This document shows positions 8,863 to 23,422 of a DNA stretch of 64,000 bases, in pieces. This stretch comes from Daucus carota subsp. sativus (taxonomy: Eukaryota > Streptophyta > Magnoliopsida > Apiales > Apiaceae). The stretch is taken from the NCBI RefSeq assembly GCF_001625215.2, contig NC_030383.2:942779-1006778 (forward strand), in the 5' to 3' direction. The position numbers were made by a program, and so were the translations under genes. Under the pieces are notes generated by a model that did no database searches, was not told the DNA's origin, and saw nothing but the letters and a program-made list of their open reading frames with translations. The number at the start of each line of letters is the position of its first letter. Position 1 is the first letter of the stretch.

Positions 8863-9138
8863 TCATATTTATATATAAAATTGATTAAAATATATCGTCA
8901 TCACAAAAATATTTTGAAGACGGATTGGTTGTTTGGGTGGTTCTTTATCATCTTTATCTCTCAAGTCTGATAATTTTTTTTTATCAGATCCACATTCTTT
9001 TCATATTTATATATAAAATTGATTAAAATATATTGTCATCACAAAAATATTTTGAAGACGGATTGGTTGTTTGGGTGGTTCTTTATCATCTTTATCTCTG
9101 AAATCTGATATTTTTCTTATCAGATCTACATTCCTTTT
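8863..9138. repeat. 138-bp tandem duplication
   Basis: The unit starting TCATATTTATATATAAAATT at 8863 recurs from 9001 with high identity, including GAAGACGGATTGGTTGTTTG and the TTATCAGATC(C/T)ACATTC end. It is non-coding and lies downstream of the 9364-9609 gene. Confidence 0.88.
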
Positions 9139-9363
9139 GTCAGATGATAGGTTTTCCGAATAAATGAAAAATATTTTCTCCAATTCGATATTATATTTCA
9201 GCACAACTCATCTAAGTAAACATAATTATAAAAAAATAAAAATAAATAAAAGACTCGGAATTAAGCTTCTCAAACAATCTCATCCTAAAAATATTATTAT
9301 CAAGAACTTTTCCAAATATAATTGTAACATAGTGAATTTCAGACCACCTAAAATTCAAGAGAT

Positions 9364-9609
9364 TCAAGGCGCTGGCATAATGTTCGGACTGTCCCAAACT
9401 CTGTGTCTAAGTTCTGACAATGGTGCTCCTTCTAGTGCTACATTGACGCACCAGCATTTGTGAGCAACGCACAAGCCATTATCTCCGTAAGTGCAACATG
9501 CGTCACACGGTTCATCAGCATAGCACGGTGGGCAGTTCGATTCTACTGATGTAGTAGTCGACATGAGAATGAGAGACAGAATTGTTATTGTGATTGTAAA
9601 CTGCTTCAT
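9364..9609 (-). CDS. Secreted defensin-like cysteine-rich peptide
   Basis: An 81-residue, single-exon protein. Residues 1 to about 24 form a signal peptide (MKQFTITITILSLILMST...), so the product is expected to be secreted. The mature peptide has eight cysteines in the order C-X2-C-X5-C-X2-CC-X7-C-X4-C-X-C. Within this the defensin signature is present: CX3C (CDACC), then GXC (GLC, a gamma-core) and CXC (CWC). A tail of about 28 residues without cysteine follows, ending in MPAP; this tail is conserved in the truncated copy at 5886-6100. A TATA box (minus strand CTATATACC, near 9703) lies about 95 bp upstream. It is a paralogue of the gene at 7528-7761 by its signal peptide. A role in defence or cell signalling is inferred from the family. 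Confidence 0.78.
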   Translation of the reverse strand: MKQFTITITILSLILMSTTTSVESNCPPCYADEPCDACCTYGDNGLCVAHKCWCVNVALEGAPLSELRHRVWDSPNIMPAP

Positions 9610-9970
9610 TGCTGCAAATCTTTTGGTTTTGATTTGTGTGTGTTGTGTTACTATGGAGTTTTGCTAGGTGCAAGATGAAACTAAAGGTTATCGGTTTTGG
9701 TATATATAGCCTTTGAGGTCTCGTGTTCGAGTTAAATTTTTTTCCCAAACAACGTGGCTATAGTTAGGTAGTTTATATATCTAAAGGAGCTCTCGTTATT
9801 ATTAGTCAATCATACGTTGTCAGCATTTTGAAAATTTGTTCTGGACTCATCCGTTACGAAATCTAAACTTACTAATATTGAAGGAAAATGACAAATGTGG
9901 TTTGTTACGAATCTGGTTGTATTAAATGACACTATCTGGATTGAACTGAATAGCATGTACCTAGACTACA

Positions 9971-10152
9971 TCATTTCGGTTGCAAATTTGTGTATGGTGT
10001 TTTTATACGTTTTCATGGGTTTCTTTTTGAAACCTCCGATACTGGGCCGTTTGGGTTAACTTCATTTCGGTTGCAAATTTGTGTATGGTGTTTTTATACG
10101 TTTTCATGGGTTTCTTTTTGAAACCTCTGATACTGGGGCTGTTTGGGTTAAC
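9971..10152. repeat. 91-bp tandem duplication
   Basis: TCATTTCGGTTGCAAATTTG at 9971 recurs at 10062, and each copy runs through the string GGTTTCTTTTTGAAACCTC to TTTGGGTTAACTT. The second copy runs into the left end of the TIR element at 10135, so the duplication includes about 20 bp of that end. Confidence 0.9.
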
Positions 10153-10329
10153 TTAAAAAAAGTGATTTCTTAAGTAAATATATTAATAAAGTGTTTTGAA
10201 AATAAGTAAAAGCTGTGAGAGAACATTCTCAGCTTCTTAAAAGTGCTTCTACTTATTTATACAAACGGGTTAAGAGAAGCAGAAGCCGGAAGCAGCTTCT
10301 GCTTCTGCTTCTGTAAAACAAACAGCACC
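10135..10329. mobile_element. Short MITE with GGGGCTGTTTG termini
   Basis: GGGGCTGTTTG at the left and CAAACAGCACC at the right form an 11-bp imperfect terminal inverted repeat. The interior is stem-like (GAGAACATTCTC; AGAAGCAGAAGC against GCTTCTGCTTCT). No clear target duplication; superfamily not assigned. Confidence 0.6.
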
Positions 10330-10356
10330 GTTAACTCAAAATCTTGTTATTTACTA

Positions 10357-10591
10357 CCTCCGTTTCAAAATATAGGTCGCTTGACTTTTTGGCACACATT
10401 TCTAAGTTCTTTGACCGCATAGCTACAATCATTATTTTTCAAAATTTTCTTTTTTTTTGAATTATAATATTTATCATATATTTTTATACAAAAAAAGAAA
10501 ATTTCAAAAAGAATAATTCTAATTATGCGGTCAAAAGACTTAAAAGTGCGTGTCAAAAAGGCAAACGACTTATATTTCAAAACAGAGAGAG
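10357..10591. mobile_element. Stowaway-like MITE, 235 bp
   Basis: TA-flanked element beginning CCTCCGTTTCAAAATATAGG and ending in the inverted CTTATATTTCAAAACAGAGAGAG. Inner arms around GACCGCAT and ATGCGGTC pair with each other. Confidence 0.75.
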
Positions 10592-11871
10592 TACTATTTA
10601 TTTAAACGGTCTGATCCCTCACTCTAAACTATTGAAAAATGTAATTTGATCTAATTATAATTTTTCCGACTATTAAAAGGATATAAGAACTTATGTTATG
10701 AATGGTGTCGATTTCAAGTTCAAGGATAAAAATACTTCTAATAGTCGAAATTATATATTATTGTGGTCCAAAATTAGGATGAGATTTTCACATAATAATT
10801 AAAAATCCAATAAAAATGATGATCCAATTTTTGACACAAATAATAAGTTTTCAAGTAATTAAATATCTGAATAAGAACAAATCATTTCGTGATGAAATAT
10901 TTGACTCGAGCATGCTTGCAGATAGAATCAAAACAAATCGATTGACGTACCGATTTAGAATTTATCATGAATTTGTAGCCAAATGAAAGAATAATCGATA
11001 ATCAATGAATTTTTTTTTAAAAAAAAATCAATGAGGAATTGTTTTTAATAAATCAGAGATTGAATGTTAAGAATCCATACCCATCTTCATAAATTGAAAT
11101 AGCATATCACAATAAGACCACAAATAAGAGGTAATTTTTGCACAATAAATAAAAATTGGACAAAATACTAAGCCTAACAATAATAATCCACCTAAAATCT
11201 AATATTTGATTCAAAAATAATAAATTTTCGAGCGAGAAAATGTTAAAAAATATGTATAATCCTATTACCTAACCTCTCTTATAAACTTACGGGAAGGTAC
11301 CTTGTTAGAGATAGGTTTGCTCAAGAAAAGGTTGTAAGTTATCATACCATATAAACTCTAATAGAATGTTTGCTCAAGAAAAGGTTGTAAGTTATCATAC
11401 CATATAAACTCTAATAGAATGTTTGTTTAGACTTCAATTTTAAGCTGAAAATGTCTATTTGTATGTCATATTTAGAGTTAAAAAAAAGTCTGCCTTAAAT
11501 CCGGGAGCTCAAGCTTATTATACATGCAATGTATGCAGTGGTCCCTTTGTTCTCAAATCTTCAATTGGTATGCCATGAAAAGAGCATGCGAGTGCTGCTA
11601 TTGCCCATAAAAACATTTAAAAGCAAAATGAAAAACTCTTTAAATTTCTAGATAGAAGCCATGATTAGATCTCAAACACACATAACATTCTTCTCAAAGC
11701 CGTAGAAACGAATCACACAAACCTACAACTCCTCTAACAATAAAGCTTAGGAAAATTTGTTCCAGTCTGAGAATCAATGTGATCCTAACTCAATTGCTAG
11801 AAAGTCACAAGTATTTCCCATGAAAAGATAATAAATGTATCGAATCAGTCACTTTAATCAAGGGAGCAGTT

Positions 11872-16374
<4,503 letters not shown>

Positions 16375-16858
16375 TTCCAATTCCTATATGTTAACAAAAA
16401 ACATTATTTATTCCTCACTCAACAAAACCAAACTTCTGCACTAAAGAATGATTCAAGATCCAGAACATAACAAACTCTATACAAATCACCAATCACTAAC
16501 AGTACAAATCACCCATTTGCATTTTGTAAACAAAGAATCAATCATAATATTACGGAGGAATAAAGATCACTTAAAAAAAATAAACACATCATGTAAAGAT
16601 TATAGATCAAGAAAAGGTGACAGAATTTGGGATACGTAAAATTAATCGAGAACGGAGACATGCAATGCATGCAGAACCTTAAACATAAGAGGAAGAAATG
16701 CAAATGTGGAAAGCATACTCATCGTACCTGGTAAAAGTAGATCAGCTGTTGTTTGTGTTCGCGTTCGTCTTGCTTTATTTTCGGTGTTATTAGTTACTCC
16801 TGCTTGTGCAAACACATGTACACAATACACTTCTGTGATGTGGCTAGTGCAAAGTAAG

Positions 16859-16868
16859 CTTTATATAG
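16859..16868 (-). promoter_or_regulatory. Probable TATA box of the LACS gene
   Basis: Minus-strand GCTATATAAAGC lies upstream of the proposed 5' UTR exon, whose donor CCAG|GTACGA is near 16727. Transcription would then start at about 16830. Confidence 0.55.
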
Positions 16869-16869
16869 C

Positions 16870-17631
16870 AAGCTAGGGCAGCTAGCCCGTTCGGACCCTT
16901 AGGAAATCTAAAAATTATATCATTAATTGTTATTTTAAATTTTATTTTTAAAATAAGGATAAACTATCAGAACATATTATAAACAACATACTATATAGTC
17001 CAGAATTTCACTTAAAAATAATGTTCTTTTTGCTTATAAAGTTACTAACTCGTGTGGTTTTGTTTTTTTGCAATGTATACAACAATTTAAAATTTAGTTT
17101 ATTAACTTATAATTTAAAAATCATACTTTATTATAATTATTTTATATTATATTATAATTATTTTAAATATTTCCTTTTGTTTTTTTCTTAAATTTCGTGT
17201 ATAACAATAATGTCACGATAAATTAAATACTTGACCTATAAATCTTCCAGAGCACGTGAATATGTCTTTTTAACGCATTCGTATCGCAGTGTGGTCACTA
17301 TTTATTGTCACTTGTATCATAATTTGTGCCATTCGATTACTCTACTGATTATTGAACAAAATGATTTCCAAAGAAGCGATAATATTTAAAATTAACGGGT
17401 CGAGTATTTCTCGGAATATATCATTAATGTTTTCTCTGCGTATGACTTGCAATAACTACCTGAGAAAAGCTCTCGGGAGACATATTCACTTATTCAGTGA
17501 CCCGGGATATTGTTTAATTGTTATTTTGTTTGCCTTTCTAGAAGCTACAAATCCGTGTGAGAGAGGGGGGAGGGAGAGAAGTAAAGATTTCGGTCGGGGG
17601 GAGAGAGAGAGAGTTTAGACGGTTGAGAGAG

Positions 17632-17662
<31 letters not shown>

Positions 17663-18600
17663 AGAGAGAGAGAGAGAGAGAGTTAGAGAGTTTAGACATA
17701 TAAGTAAAGGCAGTCTAATTGCCTTCAATTTGAGCAACAATTAGACAAGCACAAGTCTGGGACCATACTACACACGAGACCGTGAATTAAACATTTGCAC
17801 TTTAATAACCTAAAGATTTGTTTTGGCAAACCGCATAGTATAACCTTTTCCAAATTTTGAACTTCTATACTAATGATCAAGCGTTTTGAATTGTGATATC
17901 TCATAGGCCATAGCGCAATGTCATATATCTCCTCTTTTTCTCCTAAAATCATCTAGAAAGCTGAAGTGTGCAAAACAATATGAAAATTGTATTATTGATC
18001 CACATAGTAGGTCCTTGTGCTAATCAAAAGGAATAATTCAAGAATAGCACATCATATCATTTACTCACTAGTCTAGAAGACAGCAGCAGCACAGGAGTAA
18101 AGATTTCTATTTCGATACAAGTAACAGATTACTGCAAAATGTATTTATAGCAGCCACAACAATAATTGATGTCAAGCAAGCAATTCCTTTATCATTTAAT
18201 GAGCACCAGAAGAAAACATGATCATCTGTAAAACATAGATGTCTCAGAAGGCAGCAGAAATTTTGCGTTTCTCAAGATCAGTAAAGAATACTAGTAGTGT
18301 GTCTGATGCTAACGTTAGAATTGGTAGAAGTTTCCAAACATCAAGGCCATTTTTCGAGCCCGGGAATACAATCATCCATGAATATTATAAGAAAAAAAAT
18401 ATTTTGAGACTGATATGTTCAGTTTGTTGAATTGTAAACTAAAATTCGGTAGAAATATATTCCCGATTTATGCAGTTTTTATACATATATTGTATAAAAG
18501 GGTACAACAAATACGTAATTTGTTATTTAATAAATTACTATATGCAAATTTAGGTTAATTTCAAGATATTATCAAAGATAGAACTCTTTTTTCTGGAACA
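16870..18600. other. Intergenic region, no convincing gene
   Basis: Contains the LACS upstream region, very A/T-rich DNA (16900-17220), a purine-rich block with a long poly(G) tract (17560-17700), and about 900 bp of unremarkable sequence before the stop codon of the next gene. An open frame of 75 residues at 17725-17952 on the minus strand resembles nothing I can recognise. Confidence 0.6.
17560..17700 (+). repeat. Poly(G)28 tract within (GA)n low-complexity DNA
   Basis: G-rich repeats lead into an uninterrupted run of 28 G (17635-17662), followed by (GA)n. The strand can form G-quadruplexes, and run length here is prone to sequencing error. Confidence 0.9.
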
Positions 18601-18614
18601 AGGGGAATAATTGT

Positions 18615-20745
18615 TTATTTTGACCTGTATCTAACATTTTCTTCAACACGAGTGAATGCATCTGTGAGCACATCAATGGTCCAGTCCTTAAAGTCATCCT
18701 GCATACAGCAAGTAAGGAATCATCACATAAGTGTCATCTGGAAAGATTATGAATACACAGATACTAGCTAAATGATCAATTCTAATTTTTTGATATTGTG
18801 TTGCAGTACTTGTATTTGACCATCTTTGTAAGAGGAAGGGAGTATCGCGATTCGCGACAAAGTCAATATAACTGATGTACAAAACAAATTTCATAAATAT
18901 TTCCAAACACTTTTTGTTATTTATGCAGCACCAACATTCACTATGTATAATTGTTTCAGATGCATTAGATAATTTTAACACAGAGAGCCATCTAGCAAAT
19001 ACAAAATCCAGGAGTCATTAACTTCAATCACAGTGATGTTAGCCCAATAGAGATATCAACATTCTACGGAAAGAAAAATAATATACAGCAGCACTTATTA
19101 AATATTCAGATCAATACACCACATGGACTTATTCCTGTTACAACGAACTTGACAAGGTTCACACATTAAAGAAAACTTTGCAAGGTGATCTGCATGCTTC
19201 AAAGTATTAAAAAGAAGCCATAGCCATTGTGATATATCTGTAAATGTTCGGTGCAATAACCAAATTGGTGCATACAGATACAGAACAACTTAAAACCAGA
19301 TTTTTATTAAGTATAAAATTTGCAACATCAAGCTTTTGCTTTCCATATGTAGCTTTCTGTCTTAGTTTTATTATTGTTTTTAATTAAAAAATAAAGTCTA
19401 ACTATAATTTATATTGCGTCTCACCAAATATCACTCATTCCGCCACTGTGTAGTGCTTACAAGTCATATCGTACACAGTGGTAGAATTAGGACCAAAATT
19501 GTCAGTCAATAGCAAAATTTATAGTAGGACATACAATATAACCAGAACATATTTATTTTGTGTAATCATTTTAAGTGCTCTTTTCTTCCTCTTAACTACT
19601 AAAATGTCACAACACAAGCAGAACTTCAACAACTTTTAGGAGATGGATCTTAAATTAACTGAAGTACAAACTGAAGCCTGAAGGTGATACAAAAAATCCA
19701 ACACTATTCCTTTAGGGTGTTCAGAGAAAACCATATGCATACACAAGCAAAGTTTTTAAGGACAAGTCAAATTCAGCGGATTCAAATTAGCCCATAAAGC
19801 ATCTCAGTGTGCCCAAATATGATATAACTTTGGACAGGTATATGGCTTATCACACATCCATAGAAAAACAAGGAGAAATTAAATCGAATAATCAAGATGG
19901 TAGTTACACATACATGCAAAGCAATTGCCTAGTATTTCATGACAGCCGTGTGCAAAGCAAGCGACAAATATAGAGTCTAATAACCAGCACATTACACAGA
20001 CTTGTGAATCATCACAGTTTCAATTACAAAATGCTGAACTCTCTGCATAATGATCCTTTAAGACTTGTTAAAAACTATCATCTCACTTAAAAGCATCAAA
20101 ATTTTAAATTGTCAAACAAGCAGTCTAGGACTATAACTAGCAAATATATGACTGTCAAATAGATGTGAATAGAATTAAAAAAATATATGCAATGATAGAA
20201 AGAAAATGACCATGCGTATAGGTTCTCCTGTTCGAAGCCTTGCTTTAGGACGAGCAAGCTTAGACTCGAAGGGGGTTCTAGGTCGCACATCTTTAATATC
20301 TTCCCATTCCTCACGACTAAGCATCCTAACAGTACCTTGACCAGCAGGTGCATTCTTTATTTTTCTCTCAATCATCTCTTGCGATTTCGAATCATCATGC
20401 TGCACAAAAATAAAAAAAATGATAAACCGCACGGAGAAGTTTATCAAACAAGGGACGACCAATTTAAAAAATTAGCATTTTTTTATCATATACACATACC
20501 ATCATCAAAAGCTTGGCAAAAAGTGCACCACCAACTGCAGTGAGAATCATAGGCAGAGTCGCAGTGTCAAGATACGATTTGGATTCTGGAACTTCCACAA
20601 ACAACTGATTCTTTTTTGGATTCTTCTTTTTCCTTTGTTTCTCAATAAGTGAAATCTTTTTCTTCAAGATGTTACTCGGTCCATCAACAGATCGGGTATG
20701 TAAATGTCTAGAGAATAACTGGAATACTTTACCGCGAGTGTCCAT
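18615..20745 (-). CDS. Conserved plant single-pass membrane protein, unknown function
   Basis: Three coding exons: 20745-20500, 20399-20211 and 18698-18615, giving 172 residues with frame kept at both junctions. The start MDTRGKVFQLFSRHLHTRSV is basic and could be an organellar targeting sequence. A Lys-rich stretch follows, then one hydrophobic segment (about residues 64-82, LPMILTAVGGALFAKLLMM). The C-terminal half is hydrophilic and carries the string RTGEPIRM across to the last exon's DDFKDWTIDVLTDAFTRVEE. I recall this GEP-I...DWTIDVLTDA ending from plant proteins annotated only as hypothetical or transmembrane. A 1.5-kb intron separates exons 2 and 3. A 5' UTR intron, from a donor near 21810 to an acceptor near 20757, is likely. 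Confidence 0.78.
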
Positions 20746-21829
20746 GGCAAAGCTTTGCAGTCAAGAAAACCGAGATTTATAATGAAATGGCAGTGCAAAT
20801 ACTACATTTGATGTTGAGTGTAACGCAAAAGCTTCAGACTAGAATGTCTCTCCTAACTGAAGTTCAAAAACTGATTTTAGTTATTTCTTGTTCTGATAAA
20901 AGGATATATGGAGCTCCTAGGTAAGTAACACAAACTAGATATTAAATACAAAAAATTATAACAAAGCTGATAGTGGAAAAGGAAGTTTCTTATAATGCTC
21001 ATCCTTGTCGGTGGCAGAAACAAAACTACATCTTCATTAATCAATTTGACAACCAAAATAGACATGTCATTGTGCTGTCATGCTATGGTGCCAATGTGCA
21101 ATGGTCCTATCTTTTAAGTAAATCTCTAATTTTCTTTTTATCACATCTTGATCACTACAATTTTATTCCTCGAGTCCTGGACAACATAACACAACTTTCA
21201 CATTTAATCGTACACACCTCTAAATTAAATTAACTAAACAAGGGAATGCACAATTCTATCACAAACGTAAACTTATAAAAATGATACAACATCAACATAT
21301 ATAACTAATATACCAACAACCTTTCAAGCAACACAGAGAAACAATCCCTGATATGTCAGGGCTTTGTATTGGAATTAGCAAGTTATCAAAAAAATCAAAC
21401 GGTTCGTTCCAGGATTTCCTAAAATTCGACGAACATAAACATTCAAATTCTAGAACAAAACTTCATTAAATGGGTCATTCCAAGTCATATTCATGGTTTT
21501 GTCTCCCTAAAGATTTCACAAATCAAGTCAGGTCCAACATTGCCACCTACATAATAACTTCATAGACTACCGACACGGCAACACCTAGCTAAAACCAGAT
21601 GATATTTGATAGCACTACTTAACGTTTACCACACAACATTTCTTGAAAATTTCATTGCGGACTTTCATCAAACACATAACACGCATCCATAAAAAACCAA
21701 CTTCACAACTAAATAAACAATATGAAATTTAACCATTCATCTAAAGAATTAATAATATGCATGTAAATGATTCAGCAATATAGCATATAAGAGAAGGCTT
21801 AGATTAGTACCAGAGCTTTGAAGTGCTTT

Positions 21830-22547
21830 AAGATCCACCGAGAAAGTGTGTTAGTGGGAGAATGAAAAAGGGCCTGTAAATAAATGGGTCGAGTAGTTGG
21901 GCCGGTTGCGTTCCGTGTGGGTGGGCTCATTTGTTAACAAGTGATCATCTCAAACTGAACTGGATGTTCCATTTTATTTGTTAAGACTGTTTGTTAAAGT
22001 TTTTTACAGCTGGACCACTCGTGAAAGCAGCTGGACTGACTCGTGTCAAAAAATTTGTTGGAACCATCCAAATAGCCAAGGGCCCAAGACATGTTCTTCG
22101 GTTTAACTCACCTTCTCGTTATAAAATTTATTTAAACATTTTTTATCATTAAAAATTTTAAATGAATATTTTTTATTTTCCCATCATAATTTATATATTA
22201 ATTATTAAAATTTAATAAAACATATAATAATGGTTGATAGTCATAGATAAACTGAATTTAATGAAGTGAAACACTATAATATAAATCTCTTAAATTTTAA
22301 AAAATTGTATAAATTTGTGTTCAGAACTTTTCAAAAAAAAAAGCCAAAAATTAAAACTATAACTATCGTTCAGATTAATTATCATTTATAAATTGCGATC
22401 ATCTAGAAAATGTTCAGATTAATTAACTGAATTGCACATGATTGCATCTAGTTGTAATTTAAAAAAATAATATATTTAAAAATATTTTCAAAAAATAATA
22501 AAATCGCAAAAAACACTTTAAAAAGTGGTGTTTTTGGTAAATTCACC

Positions 22548-22592
<45 letters not shown>

Positions 22593-23230
22593 AATTTCAC
22601 AATAAAAAATAATAAAAATCATATTTATTCTCTATATTCTACTTATATTTTCTGTTTTTCTCAGATTTTTTTGTTATTGTCCTCTATAATTTTATAGAGA
22701 ACATAAACGAGCAAATTATAACACGTGAGAAGATTGAAATTTGAGAATATTTTTCGAGCCGATAACTAAAATATTACTAAATTATATATATAGAGTTAGG
22801 ACTATCGAATTCGAGAATCTTCTTGAATCAAGTAATTCATCCGAAATATTAACAAATATTCGATAATACCGTGCTCACATCATTCTCACGTGAGATGTTA
22901 ATATTTTAATTTTTATAAGACAAAATTAAACGTTTTCAAGAAAACCTTATCGAAATCATATATTCATATTTTGTTACAATATGTTTCAAAAAAATATCTC
23001 CTCACACCACTAAAAATAATAAGTCTACTTAATAACCTCTAATTTTCTAACTATTTTTGTTATTTTCATATGCAAAATGAATATTTTAATTAGCGCAAAA
23101 ATCAAATTAACAATTTCAATTCCTAGAAATTGGAAAAAAGGGGAAGAAATTTCTATAAGCTACCCTCAAAACATTTTCCCAACCCCCAACTAATAAAAAT
23201 AAATAAATACAAAGACACAAAATATACCAA
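21830..23230. other. Intergenic region between divergent genes
   Basis: Shared upstream region of the small membrane-protein gene (minus) and the GIP1-like gene (plus). It is strongly A/T-rich and includes an (AT)n microsatellite at about 22552-22588. No gene is visible. Confidence 0.7.
22552..22588. repeat. (AT)n microsatellite
   Basis: An uninterrupted run of about 18 AT units in the spacer upstream of the GIP1-like gene. Confidence 0.9.
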
Positions 23231-23422
23231 TAAACACTCCTACACATCACTCTCTCCCTCTCTCATATACAGACACACATTTCTCACAGAGAAGAAATAA
23301 TAATTAAGATTATAAAAATTCAAAAACCCTCGCCAAAGTCTCTCCTCTCTTCTCTCCCCCAATCTCTCTCTCTCTCTCTCTCTCGCACAGACAGAACAGG
23401 CACAGTAGAAACACAGGCGAAG

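Larger units (their letters stand above)
9750..11871. other. Intergenic region with repeats
   Basis: No gene is visible between the defensin-like cluster and the LACS stop codon. It holds a 91-bp tandem duplication (9971-10152), a small TIR element (10135-10329), a Stowaway-like MITE (10357-10591), a short direct duplication around 11322-11424 (GTTTGCTCAAGAAAAGGTTG twice), and probably the LACS 3' UTR just above 11872. Confidence 0.7.

Noticed and set aside
9164..9463. Plus-strand frame of 99 codons
   Set aside because: It is antisense to the defensin-like gene and its 3' flank; the minus-strand reading with signal peptide and cysteines explains the sequence.
16375..16380. TTG two codons upstream of the LACS ATG as an alternative start
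   Set aside because: Plant nuclear genes initiate at ATG; the same reasoning sets the starts of the SUB1-like gene (42376) and the At3g27390-like gene (63716).
17725..17952. Possible small gene on the minus strand
   Set aside because: No homology that I recognise, no signal peptide or domain, and no supporting splice or promoter context.
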